Below, piece after piece: positions 12,230 to 23,068 of a DNA stretch of 64,000 nucleotides. The notes under the pieces were generated by a model. It was not told the origin of the DNA, did no database searches, and saw only the letters and a list, made by a program, of their open reading frames with translations. Source of the DNA: Neocallimastix lanati (nom. inval.) (Eukaryota; Neocallimastigomycota; Neocallimastigomycetes; Neocallimastigales; Neocallimastigaceae); NCBI GenBank assembly GCA_016946835.1, contig JACVTC010000111.1, forward strand, positions 242,501 through 306,500, given 5' to 3'. The stretch's first letter is position 1; each line of letters begins with the position of its first letter. A program made the position numbers and the translations under genes.

Positions 12230-13120
12230 TCAAACCACAAATTAATAGTATTATTTCTATCACATTTAGCATTAATTAACTTGATTTTAATATTTTTGTA
12301 GGGTTCAATTAAGACACTGATTTCATTAGCTTTATTTATTGCTCTTTTTTTTATTTTCTAAATTCCTTTTATTTTTCTTTGATAATCATAATATGATAAA
12401 TGTTCAAGTTCATTTAATTTATCTATTAATTTATAATAAGATGGTATTGTTAGAAATAAATTATTTAAATAACTATTGATTCTTCAATTATAATATTATT
12501 GTTACATGTATTAGCATTTTTTTTTTTTAATTTTTTAATTATTTTATATATTTCTTGTTCTTTATTTTGTAATATTGCAAAAGAAGTAGTGTAAAAACTA
12601 TCTAATTCTTTAGCGTAAGTTCTTGTAATAAATATTTGATAACTAAATTTAGGGGCAATAAAAAATGTACCATCAACAAATATATCATCATTATATTCCC
12701 TAAATAATTTTACTTGAAAAGGAGATTGAACAATTATTAAATTAATATTTTTTGAATATCATAAAATTTTCACCTCACTTTGTTTTATAATATTTAGATT
12801 CATTAGGAATTTCAGTAAATGTTGTTACATTGGATGGTAGTTTTTATTTAAATTTCTTGATATTTGGGATTTAACTGAATTATATTCTGAACATATAAAT
12901 CTCATTTCCTTAGAAATTTTATTATATTGGGGTTTTATTTTTATACCATAAGGAATTGAACTTTTTTTCAATTCCATCTTTAATTTTATGTTTCATTATA
13001 GATAGAGATACATCGTATTCTTTTTCAGGATGATTATGTGAACTATCATATTTTAAGATTTCTTTCTTATCATTTAAAACAATAAAAGATTTACATTTAT
13101 TTCTGTTCATAAACTTTTGA
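12230..13120 (-). pseudogene. MULE transposase, decayed
   Basis: Minus-strand remnants occur in order. First is a FLYWCH/WRKY-like zinc-finger segment (12922-13110) with MNRNKCKSFIVLNDKKEILK and an HNHP motif. Next is a connecting region (FICSEYNSVKSQISRNLN). Then comes the catalytic MULE core, DIFVDGTFFIAPKFSYQIFI followed by TRTYAKELDSFYTTSFAILQ and NKEQEIYK, holding the first catalytic Asp in the DGTF motif. A C-terminal helical part (LIDKLNELEHLSYYDYQRK, then WFDCLTDLNNI) closes the series. Stops and frameshifts fall between the pieces. The enzyme class is clear; the copy cannot be functional. Confidence 0.75.
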
Positions 13121-13383
13121 ATTATCTTTTCTTATATATGAAAAATTAAATTTATATTTTTTATTAATAATAATTTATTTTTTTCTTTTGTTAGACTCAC
13201 TTATATCAATAATAAGATTTTTTTCCATTTCTATATTTTTATAAATATTTTTTAATTATATAATTAAAATTATTATTTTAATTATCCAATTTTATTCTAA
13301 ATACTAATTTTGAAAAATTAGTTTTTCAATTATTTGTAAAAAAAAAATAAATAAATAAAGAATGCAATAGTAAGTACAAGTAT

Positions 13384-14048
13384 ACAAAATAAAATAAAAT
13401 AAAATAAAATAAAATAAAATAAAATAAAATAAAATAAAATAAATAGTAGAAATATGAATATAAAGTACAGATTTAATAAAATAAAATAAAATAAAATAAA
13501 ATAAATAGTAGAAATATGAATATAAAGTACAGATTTAATAAAATAAAATAAAATAAAATAAAATAGATAGTAGAAATATGAATATAAAGTACAGATTTAA
13601 TAAAATAAAATAAAATAAAATAAAATAAATAGTAGAAATATGAATATAAAGTACAGATTTAATAAAAAAAATAAAATAAAATAAATAGTAGAATATAAAT
13701 ATAAGTACAGATTGAATAAAATAAAATAAAATAAAATAAATAGTAGAAATATGAATATAAAGTACAGATTTAATAAAATAAAATAAAATAAAATAAAATA
13801 GATAGTAGAAATATGAATATAAAGTACAGATTTAATAAAATAAAATAAAATAAAATAAAATAAATAGTAGAAATATGAATATAAAGTACAGATTTAATAA
13901 AAAAAATAAAATAAAATAAATAGTAGAATATAAATATAAGTACAGATTGAATAAAATAAAATAAAATAAAATAAATAGTAGAAATATGAATATAAAGTAC
14001 AGATTTAATAAAATAAAACAAAATAAAATAAAATAAAATAAAATAAAA
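13384..14048 (+). repeat. AAAAT-based minisatellite with higher-order repeat
   Basis: Ten units of about 57-61 bp, each made of an (AAAAT)n block plus the core TAGTAGAAATATGAATATAA AGTACAGATT. A four-unit block (about 13508-13740) is repeated almost exactly at about 13743-13975, including the same shortened variant unit (TAGTAGAATATAAATATAAG), so a higher-order duplication has occurred. The same core appears at 14160, 16016 and 57825. Confidence 0.9.
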
Positions 14049-14159
14049 TTTTTAAAAATAAATTATCTTTAATATTCTTTAATAAAAAATAATGATAAAT
14101 ATTTATTTTATTTAATATATTAGTACTTTTATATTATTACATTCAATATTTATTTAATT

Positions 14160-14330
14160 TTATTTTATTTTATTTTATTAAATTTGTACTTTATATTCAT
14201 ATTTCTACTATTTATTTTATTTTATTTTATTTTATTTTATTTTATTTTATTTTATTTTATTTTATTTTATTTTTTTATTTTATTCAATCTGTACTTTATA
14301 TTCATATTCTACTATTTATTTTTATTTTAT
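14160..14330 (-). repeat. Inverted copy of the AAAAT minisatellite
   Basis: Two core units in the opposite orientation to 13384-14048 (GTACTTTATATTCATATTTC) separated by (TTTTA)n. Together with the plus-oriented array it forms a large inverted repeat inside the MULE. Confidence 0.85.
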
Positions 14331-14424
14331 ATACTTATTACATTCTTTATTTATTTATATATTTGTTTGTTTATTTATTTATACATTTATTTTTTTTTTA
14401 CATATAATTTTATTATAATTTTTA

Positions 14425-14712
14425 TGGCGTTAACAAATATTTTACAAGCCATTAAAAATATATGGCGTATTAAAATTTGTATTATAAAAATTGGCGAAAT
14501 GAACCACATTCGATTGTCAAAAAAAATTATATAAAAATATTTTATTTTTTATTGACCTTTTTAATTTTTATTTATTTACTTATTTATTTATACATTTATT
14601 TTTTTTACTTAAAATTATATTAAATTTTATGGCGTTATAATATAAATTTTAAAAGCCACAAATAAATAGATGGCTTATTAAAATTTCAAAAAAAAAATTG
14701 GCGTTTTGGACC
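14425..14712 (-). repeat. Inverted partners of the inner MULE terminal motifs
   Basis: AAATTGGCGTTTTGGACC (14695-14712) is the exact reverse complement of 11269-11286. ATTGGCGAAATGAACC (about 14492-14507) pairs with the 11759 copy. ATGGCGTT and GCCA motifs lie between them. The two nested pairs look like ends of one element inserted near the ends of another. Confidence 0.6.
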
Positions 14713-14769
14713 ACATTCATCTTTATATAGTTATTAAATATTTCCTTATAAATAATAATTATTAACTAT

Positions 14770-15227
14770 ATAAAGGTAAATATAAAATAATAAATTGACA
14801 AATTTTATTATTTCATATTTTATTCTGTACATAAACTTTATTTTATTATCTTTTATATTATTTTTAAATATTTATTTTATTAAATTTAATTACATAATAA
14901 ATATCAAATTTAATTTATAATAAATACTAATTTTTGTTAAATTTAATTTAAAATATTAATCATTGTTTTAAATTTAATATTATAAATTTTTAATCAATTT
15001 TAATAACATATTATTACATAATTATTAAATCTATATTAAATTTAATAATTTTAAAAAAAAAATAAAAAAAGAAAAAAAAAAAAATTTTTTAGTATTTATA
15101 AAAAAAAATTAATTGAAAAATCATATCAAACTTAAATATATATATATTTTTTATTTATTTAAAAGAATTTTCTATTAGTCGACTAATTTTAATTTTTTAT
15201 ATGTAATTGATACATTTGAACAATATT
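14770..15227 (-). repeat. Right long terminal inverted repeat of the MULE
   Basis: Reverse complement of 10786-11255. Landmarks are TAATAAATTGACAAATTTTA at the inner edge and CATTTGAACAATATT at the outer edge. An extra segment of about 45 bp separates it from the inner motif at 14712. Confidence 0.8.
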
Positions 15228-15284
15228 TTCTTTTTTTATTAATAATTATTATTTATAAGGAAATATTTAATAATATTTATAATA

Positions 15285-15440
15285 CTTTTATCATATAAAC
15301 TCATTAAATAGTTTATCTTTATCACAAGAACAACCAATTAAATAGTTAAATATAATAAAATAAAAATAATAATAATAAAATAAAAATAAAAATAAAAATA
15401 AAACATTTCTCGCAATTAAGAGAAGTGTGTGAGAAATTTA
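15285..15440 (+). repeat. Partial copy of the TGATATA LTR family
   Basis: Fragment related to the solo LTRs at 17091 and 60604. It contains AATAGTTTATCTTTATCACAA, then GAACAACCAATTAAATAGTT and CATTTCTCGCAATTAAGAGA. An AATA/AAAT insertion separates the two halves. Only part of the LTR is present. Confidence 0.6.
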
Positions 15441-15489
15441 AGCACAAAATAAATCTTTCATTTTAATATATAAAATGTTTTATTTAATA

Positions 15490-15960
15490 TAACAATGATT
15501 TTTAAATAATTATTAAATATAGCTATAAATATATATTTAATAATAATAAAATAATATTTAACTATATAAAAATATTCATAAAATTGATGATATTATTTTT
15601 ATAAAAATAATATTAAAAAAACTTTTAATATTTGATTAAAAAGATATTTTTTAATACTTTTTGTGAAAATAATATTAAAATAATTATAATATTTTTCAAT
15701 AAAATAATATTTAAATAATTATTTAGTAATATTAAATTAAAAAAATGTATTTTAATATTTTTATAAAAAGAGTAATAGAATAATATTTAATAATATTTAG
15801 TTTTAACGATATGTTCTAATATTTTTTTATAAAAGTAATATTATAATAATTATTTAATAATATTTAATTGTAAAGATATATGTTTATATTTTTGTGAAAA
15901 AATAATAATATTATTATTTAATATTTAGTTTTAAAGATATATTTTTAGATATATTTTTAG
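15490..15960. repeat. Degenerate tandem repeat, AT-only
   Basis: A diverged unit of about 60-70 bp, built on AATAATATTTAATAATATTTA and GATATATTTTTAATATTTTT, recurs about six times. No coding potential. Confidence 0.55.
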
Positions 15961-16015
15961 GAATGTGATATATATTTATTTTTATTGTGGCATATTATGA
16001 AAGATATATTTCAAA

Positions 16016-16415
16016 AAAATAAAATAAAATAAATAGTGGAATATTAAATATAAAGTACAGATTGAATAAAATAAAATAAAATAAAATAAAATAAAATAAA
16101 ATAAAATGAATAGTAGAAACATAAATATAAAGTAGAGATTGAATAAAATAAAATAAAATAAAATAAAATAAAATAAAATAAAATAAAATGAATAGTAGAA
16201 ACATAAATATAAAGTAGAGATTGAATAAAATAAAATAAAATAAAATAAAATAAAATAAAATAAAATAAAATAAAATAAAATAAAATAAAATAAAATAAAA
16301 TAAAATAAAATAAAATAAAATAAAATAAAATAAAATAAAATAAAATAAAATAAAATAAAATAAATAGTAGAAATATGGATATAAAGTACAGATTGAATAA
16401 AATAAAATAAAATAA
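16016..16415 (+). repeat. AAAAT minisatellite, third location
   Basis: Four cores of the type TAGTAGAAACATAAATATAA AGTAGAGATT separated by (AAAAT)n blocks, the longest about 140 bp. The core is the same as at 13384 with a few substitutions. Confidence 0.9.
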
Positions 16416-16734
16416 ACAGAAAAAAAATTAAATACATTTTATAATTAATAAAATTTCTTTATAAAAAAAAGACAGAATAGATTATTCCATCTTTTAATTA
16501 ATAAATAATATATATTATACGAATATAACCCAAAAAAGAAAGAAAGAAAAAACTAAAATTGTTTATTTAGTAATAATTTTATCTTGTGATATGTTTAATT
16601 TGATATTATGATATTTTTATTTTTATAAACTGAAAATAAGGAAATATTGTCAACTTTTTTTTTATTAAAAAATTATAGTTAAAAGTTCGATTAATATATG
16701 AAACTTTAAAATGGAAAAATCTATAATTATTCTA

Positions 16735-16910
16735 TTTAATAAATTTGTTTATTTATTTTTTATTATAATAAATTTGTATAATTATTTTTTATTATAATAA
16801 ATTTGTTTATTTATTTTTTATTATAATAAATTTGTATAATTATTTTTTATTATAATAAATTTGTTTATTTATTTTTTATTATAATAAATTTGTATAATTA
16901 TTTTTTATTA
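16735..16910. repeat. Three-copy tandem repeat of about 58 bp
   Basis: The unit AATAAATTTGTTTATTTATT...TTGTATAATTATTTTTTATT is repeated three times almost without change. The flanks are AT-rich spacer with nothing else recognised. Confidence 0.85.
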
Positions 16911-17090
16911 AAAAAAGTTTAATATTATATATTAAATAATAACAAATCAATCATTTATTAATTTATTTTTAAAAAAATATAAGATTATAAATGCGTTCCT
17001 ATTAAAAAAATAGAATAAATAATATATTATTATATTTGAAAAATTTTTAAACAAAAATTTTTTTTTATTAGTATTACCGTTCAAGAGATA

Positions 17091-17640
17091 TGATATAAAA
17101 TGAAATATTCAAACCTTTAATTAATATAAAATTAGTTTTATTATTCAAACATAAATTAATGTCATAAATCAAATTTAAATCTAATGATTTTACAACAATT
17201 TCAATATGTGGCTTGATTTCTATATATTAATTATATATTTAATTAGTAATAAATTTTATAGCATAAATCAATGTTTTAATTATATTCTTATTATTTTATA
17301 TTTATATGTATATAGTTTTTAAATATTTACTTAAATAATAATTATTAATAGTTTATTCTAATCACAAGAACAATTAATTAAATAGTTAATTATAACTAAA
17401 TAACATAAAAATAAAGCATTTCTCGGAATTAAGAGAAGTGGCTGTCAAGTCGCAGTCGTCGTTGTTGTGTAAAAGTTATATTAAGATAGTTTGTAATTAA
17501 AAGTTTAAGAAAGTTGTTAAATAGTCTTTTTAAATATATGTAGTTTTTATATAAAATTAAATAAAAAAATAAATAATAAATTAATAAATTTAATAAATAA
17601 ATCCCAACAAAAGTACATCGAACTTTTGAGTTGTATATCA
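17091..17640. mobile_element. Solo LTR, TGATATA family
   Basis: 550-bp unit starting TGATATAAAATGAAATATTC and ending GAGTTGTATATCA, so it has TGATAT/ATATCA inverted termini. A second copy at 60604-61133 shares both ends and the interior, including CATTTCTCGGAATTAAGAGAAG, a TTCTC/GAGAA hairpin. No internal element sequence is attached, so it is probably a solo LTR. The flanks here do not show a clear target duplication. The minus-strand open frame inside is incidental. Confidence 0.65.
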
Positions 17641-17735
17641 TATAATATTTATCTTTTTTTTTATTTAATTATTTAATTTATAATTTAAAAACTTCTTCAC
17701 CATTTTACAATTTTTAGTTTTATAAAATTTAAAAT

Positions 17736-18111
<376 letters not shown>

Positions 18112-18211
18112 GTAATGTATATAATATTATATTTAAGTTCTTAGTAAATAAATCTACCTGCTATTCTCTATAATAATGTTTTTATTTTTAATTTCATTAT
18201 AATTTTTATAT

Positions 18212-18256
<45 letters not shown>

Positions 18257-18300
18257 AATAATACATTAGAATATCTATATTTAATTATATATTTAAAACG

Positions 18301-18439
18301 TCAAGGTATTTTATGATTAGGATCATTAAATACTTTTTGGGCGACTTGGGTTTCTCTTTTTAAATTTTGATTAATCATTTGTATAAAATTGAGTTTTTCA
18401 ATCTGAATAGGCTTTAGAACGTTAAATTTATTACTTTTT
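18301..18439 (-). pseudogene. Short coding-like segment, unidentified
   Basis: The minus strand reads NKFNVLKPIQIEKLNFIQMI then NQNLKRETQVAQKVFNDPNH and KIP before TGA at 18301-18303. Its composition looks coding and its GC is above the surroundings, but it has no start and no recognised family. Probably the 3' end of a lost gene. Confidence 0.25.
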
Positions 18440-18449
18440 AAATATTATT

Positions 18450-18620
18450 AAAACAAACAAACAAACAAACAAACAAGCAAACAAAAAATAAATAAACAAA
18501 CAAACAAATAAACAAACAAAAAATAAATAAATAAATAAACAAACAAATAAACAAATAAACAAACAAAAAATAAATAAACAAAAAATAAATAAACAAATAA
18601 ACAAAAAAAAAAAAAAATAA
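18450..18620. repeat. AAAC/AAAT mixed tetranucleotide repeat
   Basis: Interspersed AAAC and AAAT units followed by a poly(A) run and AATAA-type repeats up to about 18715. Confidence 0.9.
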
Positions 18621-19079
18621 AATAAAATAAATAGAATTAATAAATAAATAGAATAAAGAAATAAATGAATAAATTAATAAATTAATATAGAAATAAAGAA
18701 ATAAAGAAATAAGATTTTTAATATTATTTATTTGTGTTTTTTTTTTTTTTTTTTTTTTTGTTATTGTTTGTGAAATCTACAGTTTTTATTTTTTTTGAAC
18801 CTTTCATTTTAAAGTATAGATTAATATATAATTCTATGAAATATTTCTTAAAGATATTCTAAAACGTTTATATGAATTTTAAATGAAAAAAAAGTTAACT
18901 AACAATAGAAATTTTATTATTATTGATGATTAAATGAATTCAATTAATAAAAAATTTATTTATTTTAAACATTATATCTTGAAAATTAAATTTTAAGATA
19001 TTTTATTATATAAAATTTGATAAGAAAAACTATATTAATACGCTTTTTTTTTTTTTTTTTTTTTTTAGAAAGAAAAAAA

Positions 19080-19330
19080 TCATACAAAAGCATCCTTTCT
19101 GATTAATATGCCATTATCAAGTGAGCTAAAACATATCTCATTGGGTTAGGTTATACTGGCCTTACTTCAAAGGGAAGTTAAGAACTGGAGAAGCATTCGA
19201 GAAAAAGCGTAATAGAAAATTCTCAGCAATAATATGCACATTAGATAGTCACAATACCAATGCTTTTGACTTTCTCAATATTCTCATTACCTTGAAGGAG
19301 GGCTAAAAGGCGGTACATGAAGTAAAAAAA
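19080..19330. other. GC-richer island, no identity found
   Basis: About 250 bp with near-balanced composition between poly(T) and poly(A) runs. Neither strand gives a long open frame or a motif I recognise, and it is not tRNA, 5S or an obvious snRNA. It could be an ncRNA, a SINE or a gene relic. Confidence 0.3.
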
Positions 19331-19539
19331 AGTAAAAATCTTTCTAAAAAAATTAAAATAAAAATAAAAATAAAAAAGGATAATATGTAAAAATATTTCA
19401 TATCAAATTATAGAATATTCATTTACTTCTAAAATTTTGTGTAAATTTTAAAAAAGATTTACTTGGAATAGTTAATATAATAAATGATTATTATTGGTAC
19501 AATCGTATCTTGAAAAAAAAAAAATTTTTTTTTTTTTGA

Positions 19540-19920
19540 TAATAATTAAATTAAATTAAATTATTATTATTATTATTATTATTATTATTTTTTTTTTAAA
19601 AAAAAATTTTAATTATAATCATTTTATTCTATTTTACTTCTTTTTTTTTTTTTTTTTATTTTTTTAATTTAAAAAAATTTAATTATAATTATTTTACTTT
19701 TTTTTTTTTTATTTTTTATTTTATTTTTTTTTTTTTTAAAAAATTTAATAAAATATAATCATTTTATTATTAATGATATTTTTTTTTTTTTTTTATTTTT
19801 TTAATTTAAAAAAATTTAATTATAATTATTTTACTTTTTTTTTTTTTATTTTTTATTTTATTTTTTTTTTTTTAAAAAATTTAATAAAATATAATCATTT
19901 TATTATTAATGATATAGTAA
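19540..19920. repeat. Tandem repeat of about 135 bp with T-runs
   Basis: Two nearly exact units (about 19668-19790 and 19803-19920) built from AATTATAATTATTTTACTTT, poly(T), TAAAAAATTTAATAAAATAT and TTTTATTATTAATGATAT. A diverged third unit lies just before them. Confidence 0.85.
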
Positions 19921-19955
19921 TTTAATATAAAATGATAATATAATAATATAATATT

Positions 19956-20174
19956 TATAAGAAATATTTAAGTTTTATTAATAAATTTATAATTTTATTT
20001 ATTATATTATTGCTCATTGTTTTAATATTAACACAAATAAAGTTGCATTTATATAAAAATTTGTGCTTTGGCTTCATTACTAATTATGAATTACATGAAT
20101 ATTCTTAGAATAAATGCATTACTAATTATTACTAATTATTATTAATTCAATTCAATATTTTAATTATTCTAACA
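19956..20174 (-). repeat. 3' LTR of the copia element
   Basis: In element orientation it starts TGTTAGAATAATTAAAATAT and ends at TTCTTATA, where the terminal CA has decayed. The polypurine tract AAGTTTTAGGCGGAA lies immediately upstream in element sense (plus-strand 20175-20189). Confidence 0.88.
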
Positions 20175-20926
20175 TTCCGCCTAAAACTTAAATTATTTTA
20201 GGAAATGATTTAATGTTTTGTAAAGTTGATTTTATAGTATGTATTGTTTAGTTTTGTATAGTTTGTATTAGTTTATGTCGAAAATTTTACTTGTAAAACT
20301 TTTTAATTTTGTTCCATTAATGTTTTTTGTTAATATGTCGGCCACCATTTCACTTGAATTCTTGTATTTTAGTATAATTTTGTTTTTCTTAATGTTGTCG
20401 TTATCGAAATGAAATTTTATATCTATATATTTTAATTTTGTAGAGAATTCACCATTTTCCATAATTATTTTACTTGATTTATTGTCTGTGTATATTGTGA
20501 TAGGAGATTTGTGGTTGAATAATTCATATATAATATTTCTAAACCACAGAGCCTTCTTGATTCATTCTGAGGCACTAATGAATTCAGCCTCTGCAGTGGA
20601 AGTAGCTACTATTGTTTGTTTCTTGGAATACCATGAAATGGGCGAGTTTCCCATTAAGAATATATGACCTGATGTTGATTTCCGGTCTTCTTTGTCCCCA
20701 GCGAAATCGGCATGGGTATATCCATGAAATGGACCTAAACCATTATATAAAATTTTGTAGTATTTAGTGTTATTTAAATATTTTAAAATATTAATAATTT
20801 TATACCAATCGGCGTATGTAGGATTTTCACACTGTCGTGCAGCATGATGTACTGAGAAAGAAATGTCTGGCCGAGTGCATTTTGCTAAATATATAAGTGA
20901 TCCAATTACACTTTTATATGTAGTAG
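20175..20926 (-). pseudogene. Copia RT end and RNase H fragment
   Basis: The minus strand encodes the end of the RT and the RNase H domain: SVIGSLIYLAKCTRPDISFS, GYTHADFAGDKEDRKSTSGH, SWYSKKQTIVATSTAEAEFI, LKYIDIKFHFDNDNI and EEMVADILTK-like SEMVADILTKNI. This is the standard copia C-terminus (T-x-P-D-I, DWAGD-like, KHIDIRYHF-like, ADILTK). The segment is cut at 20926 by E1 and continues at 28159. It is close to open but sits in a dead element. Confidence 0.88.
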
Positions 20927-20961
20927 TGTAACGAAACTCATAACTAGTAAATTAGTAACTA

Positions 20962-21016
20962 TGGTTCAATGGTAAGTTACCATAACCATCGGGCTGAACC
21001 CTTAGGGTTCGACACC
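20962..21016 (+). promoter_or_regulatory. tRNA-like module (A box and B box) in the E1 LTR
   Basis: TGGTTCAATGG (20962-20972) fits the Pol III A box, and GGTTCGACACC (21006-21016) fits the B-box consensus GGTTCRANNCC exactly. Their starts are 44 nt apart, as in a tRNA gene. The sequence does not form a clean cloverleaf; instead it holds two hairpins, ATGGTAAGTTACCAT and GAACCCTTAGGGTTC. The 3' LTR repeats it at 27613-27667. Confidence 0.5.
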
Positions 21017-21270
21017 CACTCTTTCTAAATTTTAATAACTTTTATTTATTATAACTAGAATATTAAAGAAATTACTAGTGTTTATCGGTTAAACAATTGA
21101 ACCGATAAAACTAGAAAAATCTATTTTATTAATATTTTTTATCATTTTTTATCTAAGATTCATTTTCTAGAAAGAAAACTTGTTTTCTTTAATTTTCTTT
21201 AATTTTCTTTTATTTCGAATAATTACTAATAACAACTGATAACTTAAAATAATTAATTTTCCTGAAAAAC

Positions 21271-21280
21271 TATAAATAGG
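21271..21280 (+). promoter_or_regulatory. E1 TATA box
   Basis: TATAAATAGG in the LTR, repeated at 27923-27932 in the 3' copy. E2 and the solo LTR have TATAAATACG and TATAAATAGG at comparable places. The self-priming segment GTGCTTTTATT starts 41 nt downstream, so transcripts probably start just before it. Confidence 0.7.
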
Positions 21281-21500
21281 TGTAAAATTTCATAATAAAA
21301 TATTTTTACTTGTGCTTTTATTAATTAATTTTAAAGTAATTTAAAATATTACAATGATTAATTAATAAAATAATAATTTATATTTTTACTAATAAAAAAA
21401 AAACTTATTTTAATAAAACATATTTTGAATTACTTTAGTGTCGAGAACCTTTTGTGTAAAAAACCTTATAACAATCTTAAGTAACATTAAGATTTGTTAC

Positions 21501-21511
21501 AATAAAAGCAC
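21501..21511 (+). other. E1 self-complementary primer site
   Basis: AATAAAAGCAC at the LTR/internal border is the exact reverse complement of GTGCTTTTATT at 21312-21322 in the LTR, near the expected RNA 5' end. No TGG-type tRNA site is present. This is the arrangement of Tf1/sushi elements, where the folded RNA 5' end primes reverse transcription. Confidence 0.7.
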
Positions 21512-22347
21512 CCTTTGACAAAAAAAACACGAAACCTTCTCGAGACAAATCTACTCTTTTGGAATCTACTCTTTTAAGAATCTACTTTTTTGGAATCTAC
21601 TCTTTTGGAATCTACTCTTTTGGAATCTACTCTTTTAAAACTTTAAACAACTCTTGGGCTACCGCTAATAATTATATTATCACCAAAACAATATTTTTTC
21701 TGTGGAATACTTCCTTAAAAAATTCTATTCTTGAATCTAGTATCTTTTGGATTATTTCTTTTTATAGGTTATCTACCTTTCTTTTGCATTTCTTCTTTAC
21801 TCAAATTCTTGCCCAATTTTTCCTTAGATTCTTCGCTTTCTCTTTATTATAAACATACTTTCAAATTAAATTCTATCTACCTTTGGATTCCTCTTTGAAA
21901 CTCTACCTATACCTTTTGGATTCTAAAAAAAAAAAAAAAAAAAAAAATTTTTATTAAATGAATATATAACCCTTACCCTATATTTTATAATATATTTAAG
22001 TGAATGAATATATAGTATCTTAGATAAAAACTATAATATAATTAATTGAACAAATGTACTATTTATTAGATAAATTTATAGTAAAATTAATTGAACAAAT
22101 ATACTATTTATTAGATAAATTCTATAGTAAAATTAATTGAACAAATATATTATTTATTAGATAAATTTATAGTAAAACTAATTGAACAAATATACTATTT
22201 ATTAGATAAATTCTGAAAGAAAATTAAGTGGACATATACATAATTTTAGATAAAATTTAACTATAATTTAAGTGAAAGAATATAATATATTTTAGATAAA
22301 TTAATACTTAAAACTAAATACATATATTAATAATTAGCTAAATAATT

Positions 22348-22392
<45 letters not shown>

Positions 22393-23068
22393 TAATAAAA
22401 TTTACTAATAAGGAGAATCTGTATAGACAATCCTTATTCTCTTTTATTCTTTTTTATTTAATTCCTTAATTTTGTGTTGGCCCTCGCTGGTAGGCTCAGA
22501 CGTAAGCCCTACATCTCAGCTCTTTCAGTTAAAATTCACTGAAAGAACAGCAACACAAAAAAAGAAAAAGAATTTTTAATTTTTAATAATAAGTTTTCGT
22601 GTCCATATTTTTAAGGTAATACGATAAATATACTAGGAGCGGTTAGAGCTCATAAACAGAGTTTCGGCGTATATTAACTAGTTTCAGTAGGTTAGAAACT
22701 ATAGTCGTTAATTATTTGAATATAAACGGGCTTCAAAACCCTAGAGTGTAAAGAGAGTGTGGATTAAAAGAGAACCACATCCTACCAACCAACTTCAACA
22801 GTTCGGTGGTTGCTCTATTCGAATAAGCTCTGGCGAATAAGGAACTATAGTCACCGAAGGCTATAGGTTGGTCGTGAAGGTAAAGCGACATTAAAATATA
22901 TAGTTTTTAATTTTATTTTGAGGTCTAGTATATACCTCTAGTTAGTAGCTTTTGCCGGTTTTTTTTAGTTGTAAGGCATTAAAAGCGAAATTTAAATTGT
23001 ATTTACCTTAAATAAAAGTTCTTCAATAATTAAATTATCAAATAAATCTATTTTGAAAAAGCAAGAAA
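21512..23068 (+). other. E1 leader with tandem repeats and a structured region
   Basis: 1.56 kb without a gene. It holds repeats of TCTACTCTTTTGGAA (about 21548-21635), and a repeat of about 57 bp around TTGAACAAATATACTATTTA in four to five copies (about 22040-22215). From 22440 to 22890 the sequence is GC-richer. At 22471-22559 a closing stem TTTGTGTTG/CAACACAAA encloses two hairpins (TAGGCT/AGCCCTA with one bulge, and CTTTCAGT/ACTGAAAG), a three-way junction. It may serve packaging or translation initiation. Confidence 0.6.

Larger units (their letters stand above)
10786..15227 (-). mobile_element. Mutator-like (MULE) DNA transposon with long TIRs
   Basis: A stretch of about 470 bp at 10786-11255 recurs in inverted orientation at 14770-15227, in step over its whole length apart from small indels. 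Landmarks are CAAATGTATCAA...CATATAAAAAATTAAAA near the outer edge and GTTTATGTACAGAATAAAAT near the inner edge. Between them lies a decayed MULE-type transposase on the minus strand. Long TIRs plus this transposase define Mutator-like elements. Minisatellites fill the space between transposase and right TIR. I could not see a clear 8-11 bp target duplication. The copy is dead because the transposase has stops and frame shifts. Confidence 0.75.
20927..21501 (+). repeat. E1 5' LTR
   Basis: 575 bp from TGTAACGAAACTC to GATTTGTTACA. It carries the tRNA-like A/B-box module at 20962-21016 and the TATA box at 21271. Its termini TGTAAC/GTTACA are shared with E2 and with the solo LTR at 30535. Confidence 0.95.

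Noticed and set aside
13384-14048. CRISPR-like array (regular 57-61 bp repeats)
   Set aside because: The spacers are just AAAAT runs and are not unique; no cas genes; eukaryotic context. It is a minisatellite.
17429-17641. 70-codon minus-strand frame repeated at 60871-61272
   Set aside because: The repetition comes from the shared solo LTR; there is no start context or domain.
19080-19330. RNase P/MRP or snRNA identity for the second GC-richer island
   Set aside because: GGGAAGTT and similar short matches are not enough; conserved core motifs could not be placed.
20951-21030. A functional tRNA gene in the E1 LTR
   Set aside because: A and B boxes are present, but acceptor and D stems do not pair and the middle folds into two palindromic hairpins; reported instead as a tRNA-like module.
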